A stretch of DNA of 64,000 nt from Montifringilla adamsi (lineage: Eukaryota; Chordata; Aves; Passeriformes; Passeridae), in NCBI GenBank assembly GCA_017590115.1, contig JAGGNK010015225.1, positions 2,219,199 through 2,283,198 on the forward strand. Reading direction: 5' to 3'. The notes beneath the pieces were generated by a model. That model had not been told where the DNA came from, searched no databases, and worked only from the letters and a program-made list of their open reading frames with translations. The position numbers were made by a program, and so were the translations under genes. Below are positions 32,801-44,800 of this stretch, piece by piece. Within the stretch, counting starts at the first letter, position 1. Every line of letters begins with the position of its first letter.

Positions 32801-35800
32801 GATGGGGTCACTGGTGACCAAGGGGTTTGTCTGGGGGAAATTTGCCATCCTTATGTGAAATTGGGAGGGATGCCTGTGGAATTATTGAAGAATTCTTTTT
32901 TTTGTGTGTGTGATTTCTTCCCTCAGGCAGGTAAAACCTGGTGGAGAAGTGGCCAGGAAGGGTTTTTTCCAAAGCAAAGCTGTATTTCCAACAAGGAAAC
33001 TCTTGTGTGCAGTAAAATGAAAGCTCAGCAGCCAGGCACAGGTTGCTGTTCAGTTATTAATTCACAATTCCTGCCCTTCCAGGGCGTTTTTGGCAGCAGA
33101 CAGAGCTGGTGTTGTCTTACAAGGAGTGAAACCCCCTCTGTGCTGAGGTGTCCCTGCTTCACTTGTCACAGGGATCAGGAGAGCCAAGGGAAAGCTGTTT
33201 GAGCTTTCCAGGAGTGCTTTGCTGTCCTTTTTCTGTGTTCTGTAGGATTAAAATCAGTTTTGTGTCTTTCAGAGCTGTGGGATTCCTGGAAAAGCCCAGT
33301 TCAGACTCATGGAATCCCAAAATGGTGTGGATTGGAAGGGACCTTAAAGATCTTGGGCAGGGACACCTCCCAGTGTCCCAGGCTGCTCCAGCCCCAGTGT
33401 CCAGCCTGGCCTTGGGCACTGCAGGGATGCAGGGGCAGCCCCAGCTGCTCTGGCAATTCCAGCCCAGCCAGGAATTCCTCATGGCCAAGATGCCATCCAT
33501 GGCTGCCCTCTGGCACTGGGAGCCATTCCCTGGGTCCTGTCCCTCCTTGTCCCCAGTCCCTCTGCAGCTCTCCTGGAGCCCCTTCAGGCCCTGGAATGTG
33601 CTGGAAGCTCTCCCTGGATCCTTCCCCTCTCCAGGGGACATTCCCAGCTCTCCCAGCCTGGCTCCAGGGCAGAGGGGAGCCCTTGGAGCATCTCCCTGCT
33701 CTCCTGTGCTTCAGCTCCAGGTGCTGCTGCTGTGACTCCAGATCAGCTCTGCAGGGGGATCTCATGAGGGCAGAGTAGGGGGAGAATCCAGAGCAAGGAA
33801 AATTGGGATTTTCCCCAGGAATGTGAGGATAAAACCCCAGGAATTGTTCAACAGAACATCCTTGGCAAATAACCAAGCTGGGCTTGGTGCTAGAAAACCC
33901 CTTTGCTTAAAGGCAGAAACTCTGAGGGTGCCCTGTGGCAATGAGAGTTCCTGGCTTGAGGGAAACCCATGGTTGTTAATATGGGAATCATTTTAGCCTG
34001 GAGTTCTCAAGAAGTTTGCAACAAATCAGGTGCTAAAAATCCACCTCTTGCTGCCCCAAGAAACCACAGCTTTTTTGTGACCTCTCTAACCTTTTTGATT
34101 TCTAAAAGTCCTTTTTTCTGGTGCCCTGCAGGGCTAGAGGAGGAAAGTTAAATGTGAACAACAGGCAGGGAGTTGGGGAAAATAGGGAAAAAGGGAAAAT
34201 AGGGATAAATATTCCTTAGAGCATCAAAGGCCCGGTGCTGGCTGTGGTTTCACGTGCAGCACATGGGCACCTGGGGATGTTTTATCAGGAAAAGAAGGGA
34301 CTTTGGAGGAGGCAAAGCAGCTTCCAGAGGCTTGGAGGCAGGGAGGGACTGAGCTGAACTTGCCCTTTGCTGCCCACGCAGGGAACTCGGTAAATCCTGG
34401 AGCTCATCTGCCTTTGTAAGAAAATAAACATGAATAACCATCAGCTGCACTAATGGAGGTAATTGATGTTGCAAAACTGCTGCTTGCAGAGGCTTCAGAA
34501 GAATTCACACCTCTGACACCTCCAGTTTCCACAGAGCAGGTGGTGTAGAGCTCTTCACAATGGAAAAAATCAGCTGGCTGAGTGTTAATCTCATTTTGAA
34601 ATCACCTTTTATCACAAAATACGGTGATTTGTCTGCTCAAAGGCACGTTCTCTGCTTAGGTGGCAGAGCTGGATGATTTCTTTTTTATTTTTTTGAATAT
34701 ATTCAGGTGTGCTCTTTGGTTTTCCTTCAAATTCAGGATGATTCCTCTGGTGATGTAATTCACCTGCAGACAAGTGTCTAAATAAGAGAGGACATGACAG
34801 AGATCCTTAAAAATTCTTAATTCCTCATCATGACCCTCAACCCATCTCTCACTTCAGTTGTAACCTCCAGATAAATCCACAACTTTATTTTTCCACAGGA
34901 CATTCCATCTTTCTGCTCCTTTTTTGCCATTTGTGTTGCTTGCTGAATATTTTTAGCTAGAGAACTCATTTTCCCGAGCTTGTAGCTAATGTTAATTTTA
35001 AAGAAACTAAATGAAAGGTTGTTTTTTTGTTTTTTTTTTTGGTTTTTTTTTTTGTTTTTTTTGAGGGAAATGTTTGCCAGGAAAAAGCCACTCAACCCTG
35101 TGAACAGACAGACCATCTGTAGGCCATGATGTTCAGCTGGGATTTGGGGAGGTCTGGTGTGAAGTCAAATCTAACAAATTTTGATTTGGTTGCTGCAGGG
35201 GAAATCCAGCCCTGCAGTGGTGGGTGGCCCTGCATGAGGATGAGGAAATGGGAGTTTGACCCTGGAACAGGCAAATGCACAGTTGGCCACTTGTTCCTGA
35301 CTGCTGGACAGGTCCTGGCACTCCAGATTTGAAAGGTTTTGAGGGGATTTTGTCCTGATGTAGAACACCCAAAATGCTTTAAATTGCTTTTTATTCTGAC
35401 TGAGGAAACAATTTCAATTTCAGTTTCCTCAGTGAGTTCAGCCCTGGAAGCAGAGCCTTGGTCCCTACAGGGAGTTTCGGCTGTTCCTGTCACAGGGAAC
35501 TGGGGTGTTCCTGTCACAGGGAGTTTGGGCTGTTCCTGTCACACTGTCCCAGGAGCTGGGCTGTTCCTGTCACCCTGTCCCAGGGACAGGGCTGTTCCTG
35601 TTGTGCAAGTCCATGGCTCTGTCCTCCTTGGAGCTCCTGGCACGTTTCAAACCCTGGATGGGGAGCCTGAAAAATTCCCTTGGCTCCTTCCAAGCTGATA
35701 ATTGGAAACAAGCTTCCATAGCATCATCTCAATATTCCCAACGTTTACTGGTGTTAAAATTCTCTTCATCATCCTGGGACTAAGATAATTTATCTTCAGG

Positions 35801-38800
35801 TCCTCAGGACTCACTTCTCATTTCTGTGGCTTTTGAACTTAGAGATCTGACTCGTTTCCAGATTTTTCTCTTTTCCCTTGACTTTTCCACTGGCTTTTTT
35901 TTGGCACCAGGTCCAGTTGGCATCCTGAAGTGATGAGGAGATAAAAGCAGCAAGGCCAAAAGTCTTGGGAGGGATTTGGGTGATTGTTTTTAAACATTTT
36001 AGAGTGTGGGACGTGTTACAGGCTGGGTTTGTAGCTGTGAGCTTGGCTCTGTGTCCTGCTGTGGGGACAAGGGCTCCTTCCAGGGTGAGCCCTGGAATCA
36101 GGAATGTTGAAAGTCTTTATCCATTAATTGCTTGGGTTTTTGGTAAATTTGACTGATGAAAAGTGTGCTGAGAGAGAATGTGGGTGCAGAGAGATTGTCC
36201 TGGAGAGGGTGGACTAAAATGTCCAAAATATGTTCTTCCTAAATGGTCTTCCCAAAAATGCTGGGTGTGTGGTTGAGTTCCTGGGGGCTTTCTGCAGGGA
36301 TACACATCAGTATCCAGTGAAAGGGGTGGCTGGGAATTCTGGACACAAATGTAGCAATCCCAGGAGAAACCTGTGGAGATCACCTTCATTGTGGGAATCT
36401 TGCTGCAAGTTCCTGGTGCTCCTTTCCTGGGGTTTCCTGAAGCTGTGCTCACTTTCTGAAGACCTGGAGCATTTCTCATTCCTGGAGTTCCTTGGAATTG
36501 CTGTGGGATCCATCACCAGAACCTGGATGCAGGAGAGGACATCCCATGTGCCCTCAGCACAGCTGGCTTCCTTCAGGAGTGTGGGTCTGCAGACAGGGCC
36601 TGGATGTGAGCCTGCTGATTAATTCCTGGCATGTTTGGGACAGAATTCATCTGGGACTGGGTTGTAAGATTTTCGCCTTACGGAAAAAATCCAGCATGAG
36701 CTGAGGGAACAGTTTGGTCAGAGCCTGGATTCCCTCCCAGATACATCACCAGGAATGATGGTGCAGCTTTCTCTGGGAATGTGGTCTGGACACTGCTCCA
36801 AAGGTGCTGCTGGGACAGTTCATGGCATGGAGAAGCCTGGAGCTCTGCCTCGGATTCCTGGATTTCCCAGAGTCCCAGCTTCTGCAGTAACTGTTCCCTT
36901 TCCTGAACACTTTCTGGAGATGGAGAAAGCTTGCAGGGTGGAAATGTTCTCTGTACCAGCTCCATGCAGTTCTCCCAGGAGTGCTCTCAGCTCTTTTGTT
37001 GGTGGGATTCCAAGATTTCACTTTCCTGGGCATCTTTTCCTTGGTGGAGAAGGGTGAGGGCAGATGGTTCACCCCAGCTGTGTTAGTAACTGGAATTCAG
37101 CTCATGTCAAGGAAGGAGGCCTTTCCCAGCTCCATTTCTGCTGTTTCCAGACATTTCCCCTGTGCTGATGCAAGGGCTTTGTTGCTGAAATCCACTTTAT
37201 TTTCATTCTGTCCTCAGTTACAGACTCAGGGAATGGTTTGGGTGGGAAGGGACCTTAAAGATTCCAACTCAAACCACGGGCAGGGACACCTCCCACTGTC
37301 CCAGGCTGCTCCAGCCCCAGTGTCCAGCCTGGCCTTGGACGTTCCAGGGATCCAGGGGCAGCCCCAGCTGCTCTGGGAATTTGTGCCAGGGTCTCACCGC
37401 CCTCACAGGGAAGAATTTCTGGAATTGTGCCGATAAACAACGTGGTTGTTCCCAAACCTTTCATCCCAATGTTTCTCCTTTCATTGATCTAATTCACTGA
37501 CTGATTTTGTGGTAGGAATTTTAGGTCTTTGCCACAATAAGGACAATATTCAGATATGGCCCTGTGTGGCTCATGAATATTTTTTGAATTTGGCAACACC
37601 AGGATTGAGTCTGAGTGTGGAAAACTCAGCTTTAATTTCCAGTTGGCATTAACTCAGGGAGCTGAGGAGCATTCGGGCTGGAGCTGCTCAGGATCAGCCT
37701 GGGAGAGCTGGTTTTTATTAAGCAGGACTTGATTTAGTCCAAAGTAAAACCATTTGTGTTTAATCTGATCCATGAAGCTGCTGGGAGTGTGAAAATCCAG
37801 AAATTTAAACTTTTTCTGGGCCATCATTGCACCACGTAGGACTTTGGGTACCTGGAATAGTCACCCAGGGATACATTTCCTAAGGAATTAGTACCACAAC
37901 AGGAAGTTTTAAAGTTTGAGTGCCATGAAAAGACCTGGTGACAAATGTCCCTCAGCCACGACCCTTCCTTGGGAGGCTCCTCACCACAGACCTGGAGCGA
38001 TGCCGCTTTTCCCAGAGATTCCCTGTGGATTTCAGCAGGAAAATCACCTGCACTGAGGACATTTCTGTTCCCATCTGCCCTTTGGGAGCTGCTCCTGGGT
38101 GACTGCTGGGTCACTGGGCTCCTTGCTGTGGAGTTTTAGGGCAGAGCAGCTCCTGCTGAACCAGGAAAATTCCAGAGCCAAAACAAATGGCTGTAAACTT
38201 TTCCCTCTCCCCGTGAAAACAAGGGGAAGGAGGTTGTTGTGTCCAAACCCTTTTGGAGCAGACACTGTGGCAAAAGTCTGTCCAATCTGGGTGTTATTGT
38301 ACTTGAGGAATTGCAGTAAATCCTGAGGGACCCCACAGATGGAACTGGGATCTCCTCTCAAGAACTGCCAGTGTGGAGTTGGCACTTTGGGATGCAGGAG
38401 CCTCGCACAGCCCTTGGTGACTGAATCCAGCAGATTTCATAGGTTGTCAGTTAAAATCAGGGCTCTGAGGTGGGAATTCTTTGTTCCTGGTGGGTTTTGG
38501 GAATTCCTGGTGGGTTGGGAACATTTCAGTGTGTGCCCAGGGGTCAACAAGGCCTGTGGAATTCCTGCAATCCTGGGCAAGCTTGGTGCCATGAAAGCAG
38601 GAAACCTTTTCCATCCAAGGGGGGAAAAAAGAGGAATCTGCCTTTAGTTCCCTGTGGAAGGAACATTCCTGCCAAGCCCCTGCTGTGATGTGAAGCATCT
38701 TTATATGAAATATTCCATGTCCCTTCCCTCAATTGGGAGCAGCCTCGGTGCTGCAGAGCCAAAGTTCACGTGGGAACAAACCTTTGATTTTCTCCTGCTG

Positions 38801-41800
38801 CCTTTGTCATTCTTATCCAGACCACTGATGAAAGGTAATTGCTGTAGGATATTATTCCCAATCCATTAACCCTGATTTACAGCAGAATTCCTTATCAAGC
38901 TTCAGTGCTAAAACACCACCACTAATTGTCTTAACTGAGCCTGGCTTGGAATAAAGATTTCCTGCCTTTCCCTTTGTATTCCCTTCTTTCCCACTTGCCT
39001 TTCCCTTTGTGTCCCCTTCTTCCCAAAGCACTTTGATTCTTCCTGTTGTTCTTTTCACACCATTTCTCCCCAGACTCAGGAGGTTTTTTTATTTGGTCTT
39101 GCAAGTCAAATTAACATGAGATTGCCAGAATTTGCAGGGGAGCTGTGGGAGGGGAAATGGAATTCATCGGAGCAGTGGATTTATTTCAAACACGTCCCAG
39201 TGCTCTCCCAAATCTGAGCTTTTACTCTGTGCAGGAGGGGATGGAAAATGGAAAACTCTGAGGATTCATCCCAGGGTTTCTCAGGGCAGGGGAGGATGGA
39301 AAATGGAAAACTCTGAGGATTCATCCCAAGGTTCCTCAGGGCAGGGGAGGGTGGGGAATTGGCTTCACCAATGTCACTGTGGTGCTGTGGTCACTTAGAT
39401 GTGTCAGGACACTGAAATTTCGTGTGGGGCTTGGGATATTTTGAATATTTGGGTCAGCAGGCTTTGAGTGAATTCTTTGGGTGTGAGTAGATGGGTTTTG
39501 TTTCCTGGACTGGATGTTTTTCCTTGACTTGCTGCATTAGGATTGAGAGCAAACACGAAGTCACAATCTTAGGAGGACTCAACGAATTTGTTGTGAAGTT
39601 TTATGGACCACAAGGAAGTAAGTTTGTGACCCTGCCCTTCCAGAAAAACAATCCACTGGCTTGGGGAATAAGGAAATGACATTCCAGAGGGGAAGAGATG
39701 AGCAAATCCAAGGGGGAGGGAGAGAAATCCATCTTCTGAGGGTGGGGAGGATCCAGCTGGGAGCATGGTCATGGATAGACCCCATCCCTTGGAGCTCTGG
39801 AAAACTCCTTCAGCACCCCAGAGCTTTCCTAGCCCTGGCCAAACTTGCATCACTCATGGGAATTTCCATGGAGTTTGTCATTAAAATGGCTTTTCCACCT
39901 TAATTTAGCACCATCCTCAAAGGTAAGGAGATTATCCCACAGTGCCTGTTTTTAATCAGGCTCTGCTGTCTTCGTGCTGAGATCTTCTCCAGGATCAGTT
40001 CAAATCGTGTGAGGCAGAGCAGGGAAAAGGCTTTGAAATCTTCCCCCAGTGGAGCTGTGGGTTATTCCAGAGATGTGTTTTCCTCAGTGCTCTGCTTCTG
40101 TTTATCCTCTCCTCAGCTGTGGAGTGTCTAATTCCTGCTTTTCCTCCCTTGCAGCACCGTATGAAGGTGGAGTATGGAAAGTTAGAGTCGACCTTCCTGA
40201 CAAATACCCCTTCAAATCCCCATCTATAGGTAACAAACACTCATTTGCCATCAAAATCCTGGGATTTGGGCCTGAGCTTTGCAGGTGGAGTGCTACCAGT
40301 GTAATATAAGGACTTGAAGTCTGCAAAATGTTTCTATGGGATTTCAGATCCCGAGAAGAGAGGAATTTTGGGTTTTGGAAGGAGGAGGAGCTGGGAGTGG
40401 GATTTGGCTGCATATTTGTGTGTTGATCAATTCAATCTCTTATTCCATGTGGATTTTTTTTAATAATAACTCCACTTATTGTGGAGTGGTGGAGCAAAGA
40501 CCACAGAAATCAGTTCTTGGTCTTGGGGTGAACCCAACTTTTGGGGTCTTCTATCCAAAAGTGGATGGAAGTTCTTCCACTGAAGCCTCCATCCTCTTGG
40601 AGCAGGGAATACATATGTGGAAGAACAGAAAAGCAGGGATTTACCACCAAAAAAACTGCTGGCTTGACTGGTCAGGCTTGTCTCACCTTGGAGAGCAAGA
40701 GGAAATTCCATTAGGGAATGGTTTTTAGCTTGGATCCATCCCTGGGGAGCAGGAAACCACCTTGGATGTCTTCAGGTGCCCATTCCAGTGGCTGAAGCCC
40801 CTTCCAACACCAACATCCTCCTTTGGAGCTGGCAAGTCTTGGCTGCTTCCTTCAAATACCCCCTTAGGCTCAGGTTTGATTTGGGAGCTCTGTGGGATGA
40901 GGACTCACCTGTTCCAAGTGGGAATTGTGCCTTTTGGGAGAGGGTGCTCATACACTGTCCTTCACCTTTTTTTAATTTGAAACCTTCTGTGAACCCCAGC
41001 AATGTGCAAATATTTCTGAGTGAGAACACAGGAACCTGCAGCTCTGAGGAGCCTTCCCTTCCTCCTGAGCCAGCTCTGGGAATCCCTCTTGGAGAGGCAC
41101 ATTCCAAGTGGGAATTCCCATTGTTTGCTGCCTGTCCTTTGTCCTTCCTCACTTCCCAAACCAGTGCAGCTCAGGGCAGTCTTAAATCATGGAATGCTTT
41201 GGCTTGGAAAGGATCTCAAACCTCATCCAATTCCAACACCTCCCACTGTCCCAGGCTGCTCCAGCCCCATCCAGCCTGGCCCTGGACACTTCCAGGGATC
41301 CAGGGCAGGGTCATGTGCAGGGAGCTGTTTCTGCTGACATCTCTGAGTCCTTTTGGCCTTTCTCATGTTGATTTTGCTGCTTTTCTCTCAGTTTTCCATC
41401 TCTCTCTTGTTTAAATCTGTTGTGTTTCCAGTGGTTTATCCCAGACCCCATGAGGACCTTCCCTCACCCTACGAGTCTCTGATCAAGTGGCTGAAAAACT
41501 CTTCTTTTCTTCCAAAAAAACTGCCTCTTGCTGGAAAGTCTATTTTTTTCCTGCCCAAAATCTCCCTCTTGCTGAAAAACCCCTTTTTTCTCCCCAAGAT
41601 CTTGCTGAAACCTCATTTTTTTCTTCCCAAAAAACTGCTTCTTGGTGGAAAATCCTTTTTTTTCCTTCCCAAAATCTTCCTCTTGCTGGAAAATCCCTTT
41701 TTTCCTTCCCAAAAAACTGCCTCTTGCTGAAAAACCCCCATTTTTCTCCCTAAAAATCTGCCTCTTGCTGGAAGCAAGAGTTGAGATGGATAAAATCCTT

Positions 41801-44800
41801 GCTAGAGCTGAGCTGGCTTAGCAGAGCAGAGCTCAGGAAAAGCTGGGAAGCTCCAAGGAACGTGCTGGGACTCAGGAAAGCTCCCAGGAGGCTGCAGGGA
41901 AGGGTTTGTTTTCCTTTATTTCCCATTTTTGCTGCCCCAGCCCAGCTTATCTGGGAGAGCCAGGCCTGGGTGAAGCCTCCTGGGGGATCCTGATTATCTC
42001 TGCTTTGGGCACTGCTGATAAAACCTTCATCCCAGCTGAACTGGGAGCACTGGGAGTGATGGAAATGAGAATTTTCCCATTCCTAACCCTGCCTGAGCTC
42101 GGGATTATAATTAGTAGGGAAGAAATTTGCTGTGGAAATCTCTGATTTTTAGAGGTGGGAGTGAAAGATTTCAGGGATTATGGAGCCCATAGATGGACAG
42201 GAGGTCCTGGACCTCCCATTCCTAACCCTGCCTGAGCTCGGGATAATAATTATAATTAGTAGGGAAGAAATTTGCTGTGGAAATCTCTGATTTTTAGAGG
42301 TGGGAGTGAAAGATTTCAGGGATTATGGAGCCCATAGATGGACAGGAGGTCCTGGACTTGTTCCTGTTCTCAGCAGAGTTCAAATTGTCCATGTGAGTCT
42401 CTCCTTGGAGAAAATATGGAATCCAGCAGCTTTTCTTTGAATAATTTCCACCTTTATCCCCAAGTTTAAACACAAACCCCATCCTTGCACCTTCCCTTGA
42501 TATTCCAGGACTGGAGGCTGAAATATTCCTTCTAGCCTAAAACATCTTTGAGCCTGGCATGACTTTTTTTTTTTGTATGAAATATGAGTTTTTTTAGCAT
42601 TTTTGGCTTTTCTTTTTGGTTTTATCCTTGAATTTTTTTTTTTTTTTTGAGTCTATCCATGTGCTCCAGAAAAGTGATGGTTAAGAATTCCCTTGGAATC
42701 TTTTAGAATCTTTTATCCAAGGATGAGATCCAGGGAATCTTGGTGTTCTGTCCCAAAGTACCAACCTGACCAGGAGAGGGTTTTCCAGAGCAGTCCTTGG
42801 GAAAGGTGTGGAGGTTTTGGGAATCCCTAAAGGAGCAGGGATCTCTTTGTCTCCAGGAGAAGCTTTTTTGGATCTTTTCCTGCCAAATCTTCTCTCCCCT
42901 CTCCCATCCTCAGATATCCATGGCATTTATTCCCTGTTCTTCACATGGATCATTATTGCTGTTCCCTAAAAACTGCACTGTATTATATTATATTATCTGC
43001 ATTATTATATTTTCTGTATCTTCAGCTCTCATTTTCCTCCATCTCTGTCCCAGTTACCTGCAGGGGCAGATATTTTTATTTTCCCTTGCATTTCTATTTT
43101 CCCTTTTTTCCAAGTGTTTTCCCAAACAAAACACCTGGAGTGTGCACAGAACATATGGAATATGTGTATAAATAGATATATGTGTGTGTAGAATGAGGCA
43201 TTGTGGCAGCTGGTACAGGAATGCAGCTGGATTTAATTTAATTTTTTAAAAATTTCATTGAATTCCAGCCAGGATTTCACAGATTTCTCCTGGCTTGTGC
43301 TTCATTTATTGTTCTGGGAAGCTCCTGGGATTTGAGGGATAAAAACTCCTTGTGTTAGTGAGTGCTCTTGGAGGGCTCCTCACTTCGAATCCCATCAAAA
43401 ATCAATTTGTGCCTTTGCCAAGGAGGGCTCCTTGACCTGACAGGGAACAAAGCTCCGAGGTGGGAACGTCCCTGGAAAATGGGAACATCCCAGGCAAAAG
43501 CAGCTGGGACTGGGACAGAGGATTTGTCCTCGTGTCCACCCCCTACCACGGATCCTCAACCTTCTCCTGGTGGTTCCACACGAAGGGAATCCCTGAAATT
43601 GCTGTGAGGTGGGGTCAAAAATTAAAAATTTCAAATTTAAAAACCAATTTCCTTGCAGGCCCTTGGGTGTTTGGGGAGGGAGAAGTGTCCAGCTGGCCTC
43701 AATCCACGGGCAAATCCATGTGTGGGGAGTTTGGGGTGGGTAGGTGGATATAAACCTGCTTCCAGTGGGGAATCCCCTTGAACTGATCCCAAACTGCACC
43801 TGGAATTTCACTTTTCATGGATGTCTGTGCTCAGCTTGTCCTTTTTATTTGTCCAGATGAGCACGGAGCACGTCGGTGTCATCGGGCTCTCCTGGGCAAG
43901 GCCGGGACATTGGGATGTGCCTTTGGGAATGTCACTCTTCCCTCTTGGCTCCCAAACTTTGACTTCTGCCTGGATGGTGGAAAAACAACCAGGAAAATGT
44001 GGAAAATGTCCCCAGGGCAGGGAGTGGAACCTGCATGAGCTTTATCATCCCTTCCAACCCAAACCATTCTGGGATTCTGTGGGAGTCTTCCACATTTTCC
44101 AGGTTTTCTGGGTATAGGGAGTGGAACCTGCATGAGCTTTATCATTCCTTCCAAACCATTCTGGGATTCTGTGGGAGTCTTCCACATTTTCCAGGTTTTC
44201 TGGGTATTAGGGTGGGAATCTTCCCCATTCCCTAATTATCCAGGTATTGGGGTGGGAATCTTCCCCATTCCCTAATTATCCAGGTATTGGGGTGGGAATC
44301 TTCCACATTCCCAAGGTATTAGGGTGGGAATCTTTCACATTGCCAAGTTATCCAGGAGTTGGGGTGGGAATCTTCCACATTCCCAAGGTATTAGGGTGGG
44401 AATCGTCCACAATTCTTAATTATCCAGGTGTTAGGGCAGGGAATCTTCCTTGTTTTCCAGGTATTACAGTATACAAAATATATTTTAAAATCAAATATTG
44501 AGCTTAAATTTGTGTTCAAATTTGCCCTTCCAAACCCACTTCATCAGATGGGGCAGCTCCACTGAGCTCATGCATGGGAATTTTCAGGATCCAACCGAAT
44601 CTTTGTGGTTGCACTGCAGAGTTTTCCTGAATTTCCTGACTCCAGGATTCCCTGGAATTTAAGGGAAAGCACCTCAGGGTGGGAATGGTGCCTGCTTATT
44701 TTACAAGTTATTATGGGATGGCTTTGGGTCCTTGTTCCATAAATTCCAGACTTCTCGTGTAAAAAATACATTGATCTGGGTTTTTTTTCCTGCTGATTTC

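Larger units (their letters stand above)
12679..39540 (+). other. UBE2H: UBE2H intron 1, 26.9-kb U12-type GT-AG intron
   Basis: Donor GTATCCTTG matches the U12 consensus. The 3' end has TTTTTCCTTGACTTGCTGC and then ATTAG, with the TTCCTTGAC branch site 13 bases before the end and no long pyrimidine tract. It contains CR1 copies, minisatellites and a nested insertion listed separately. The first few kilobases (13-16 kb) keep high GC; after that it is AT-richer and otherwise featureless. Confidence 0.85.
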
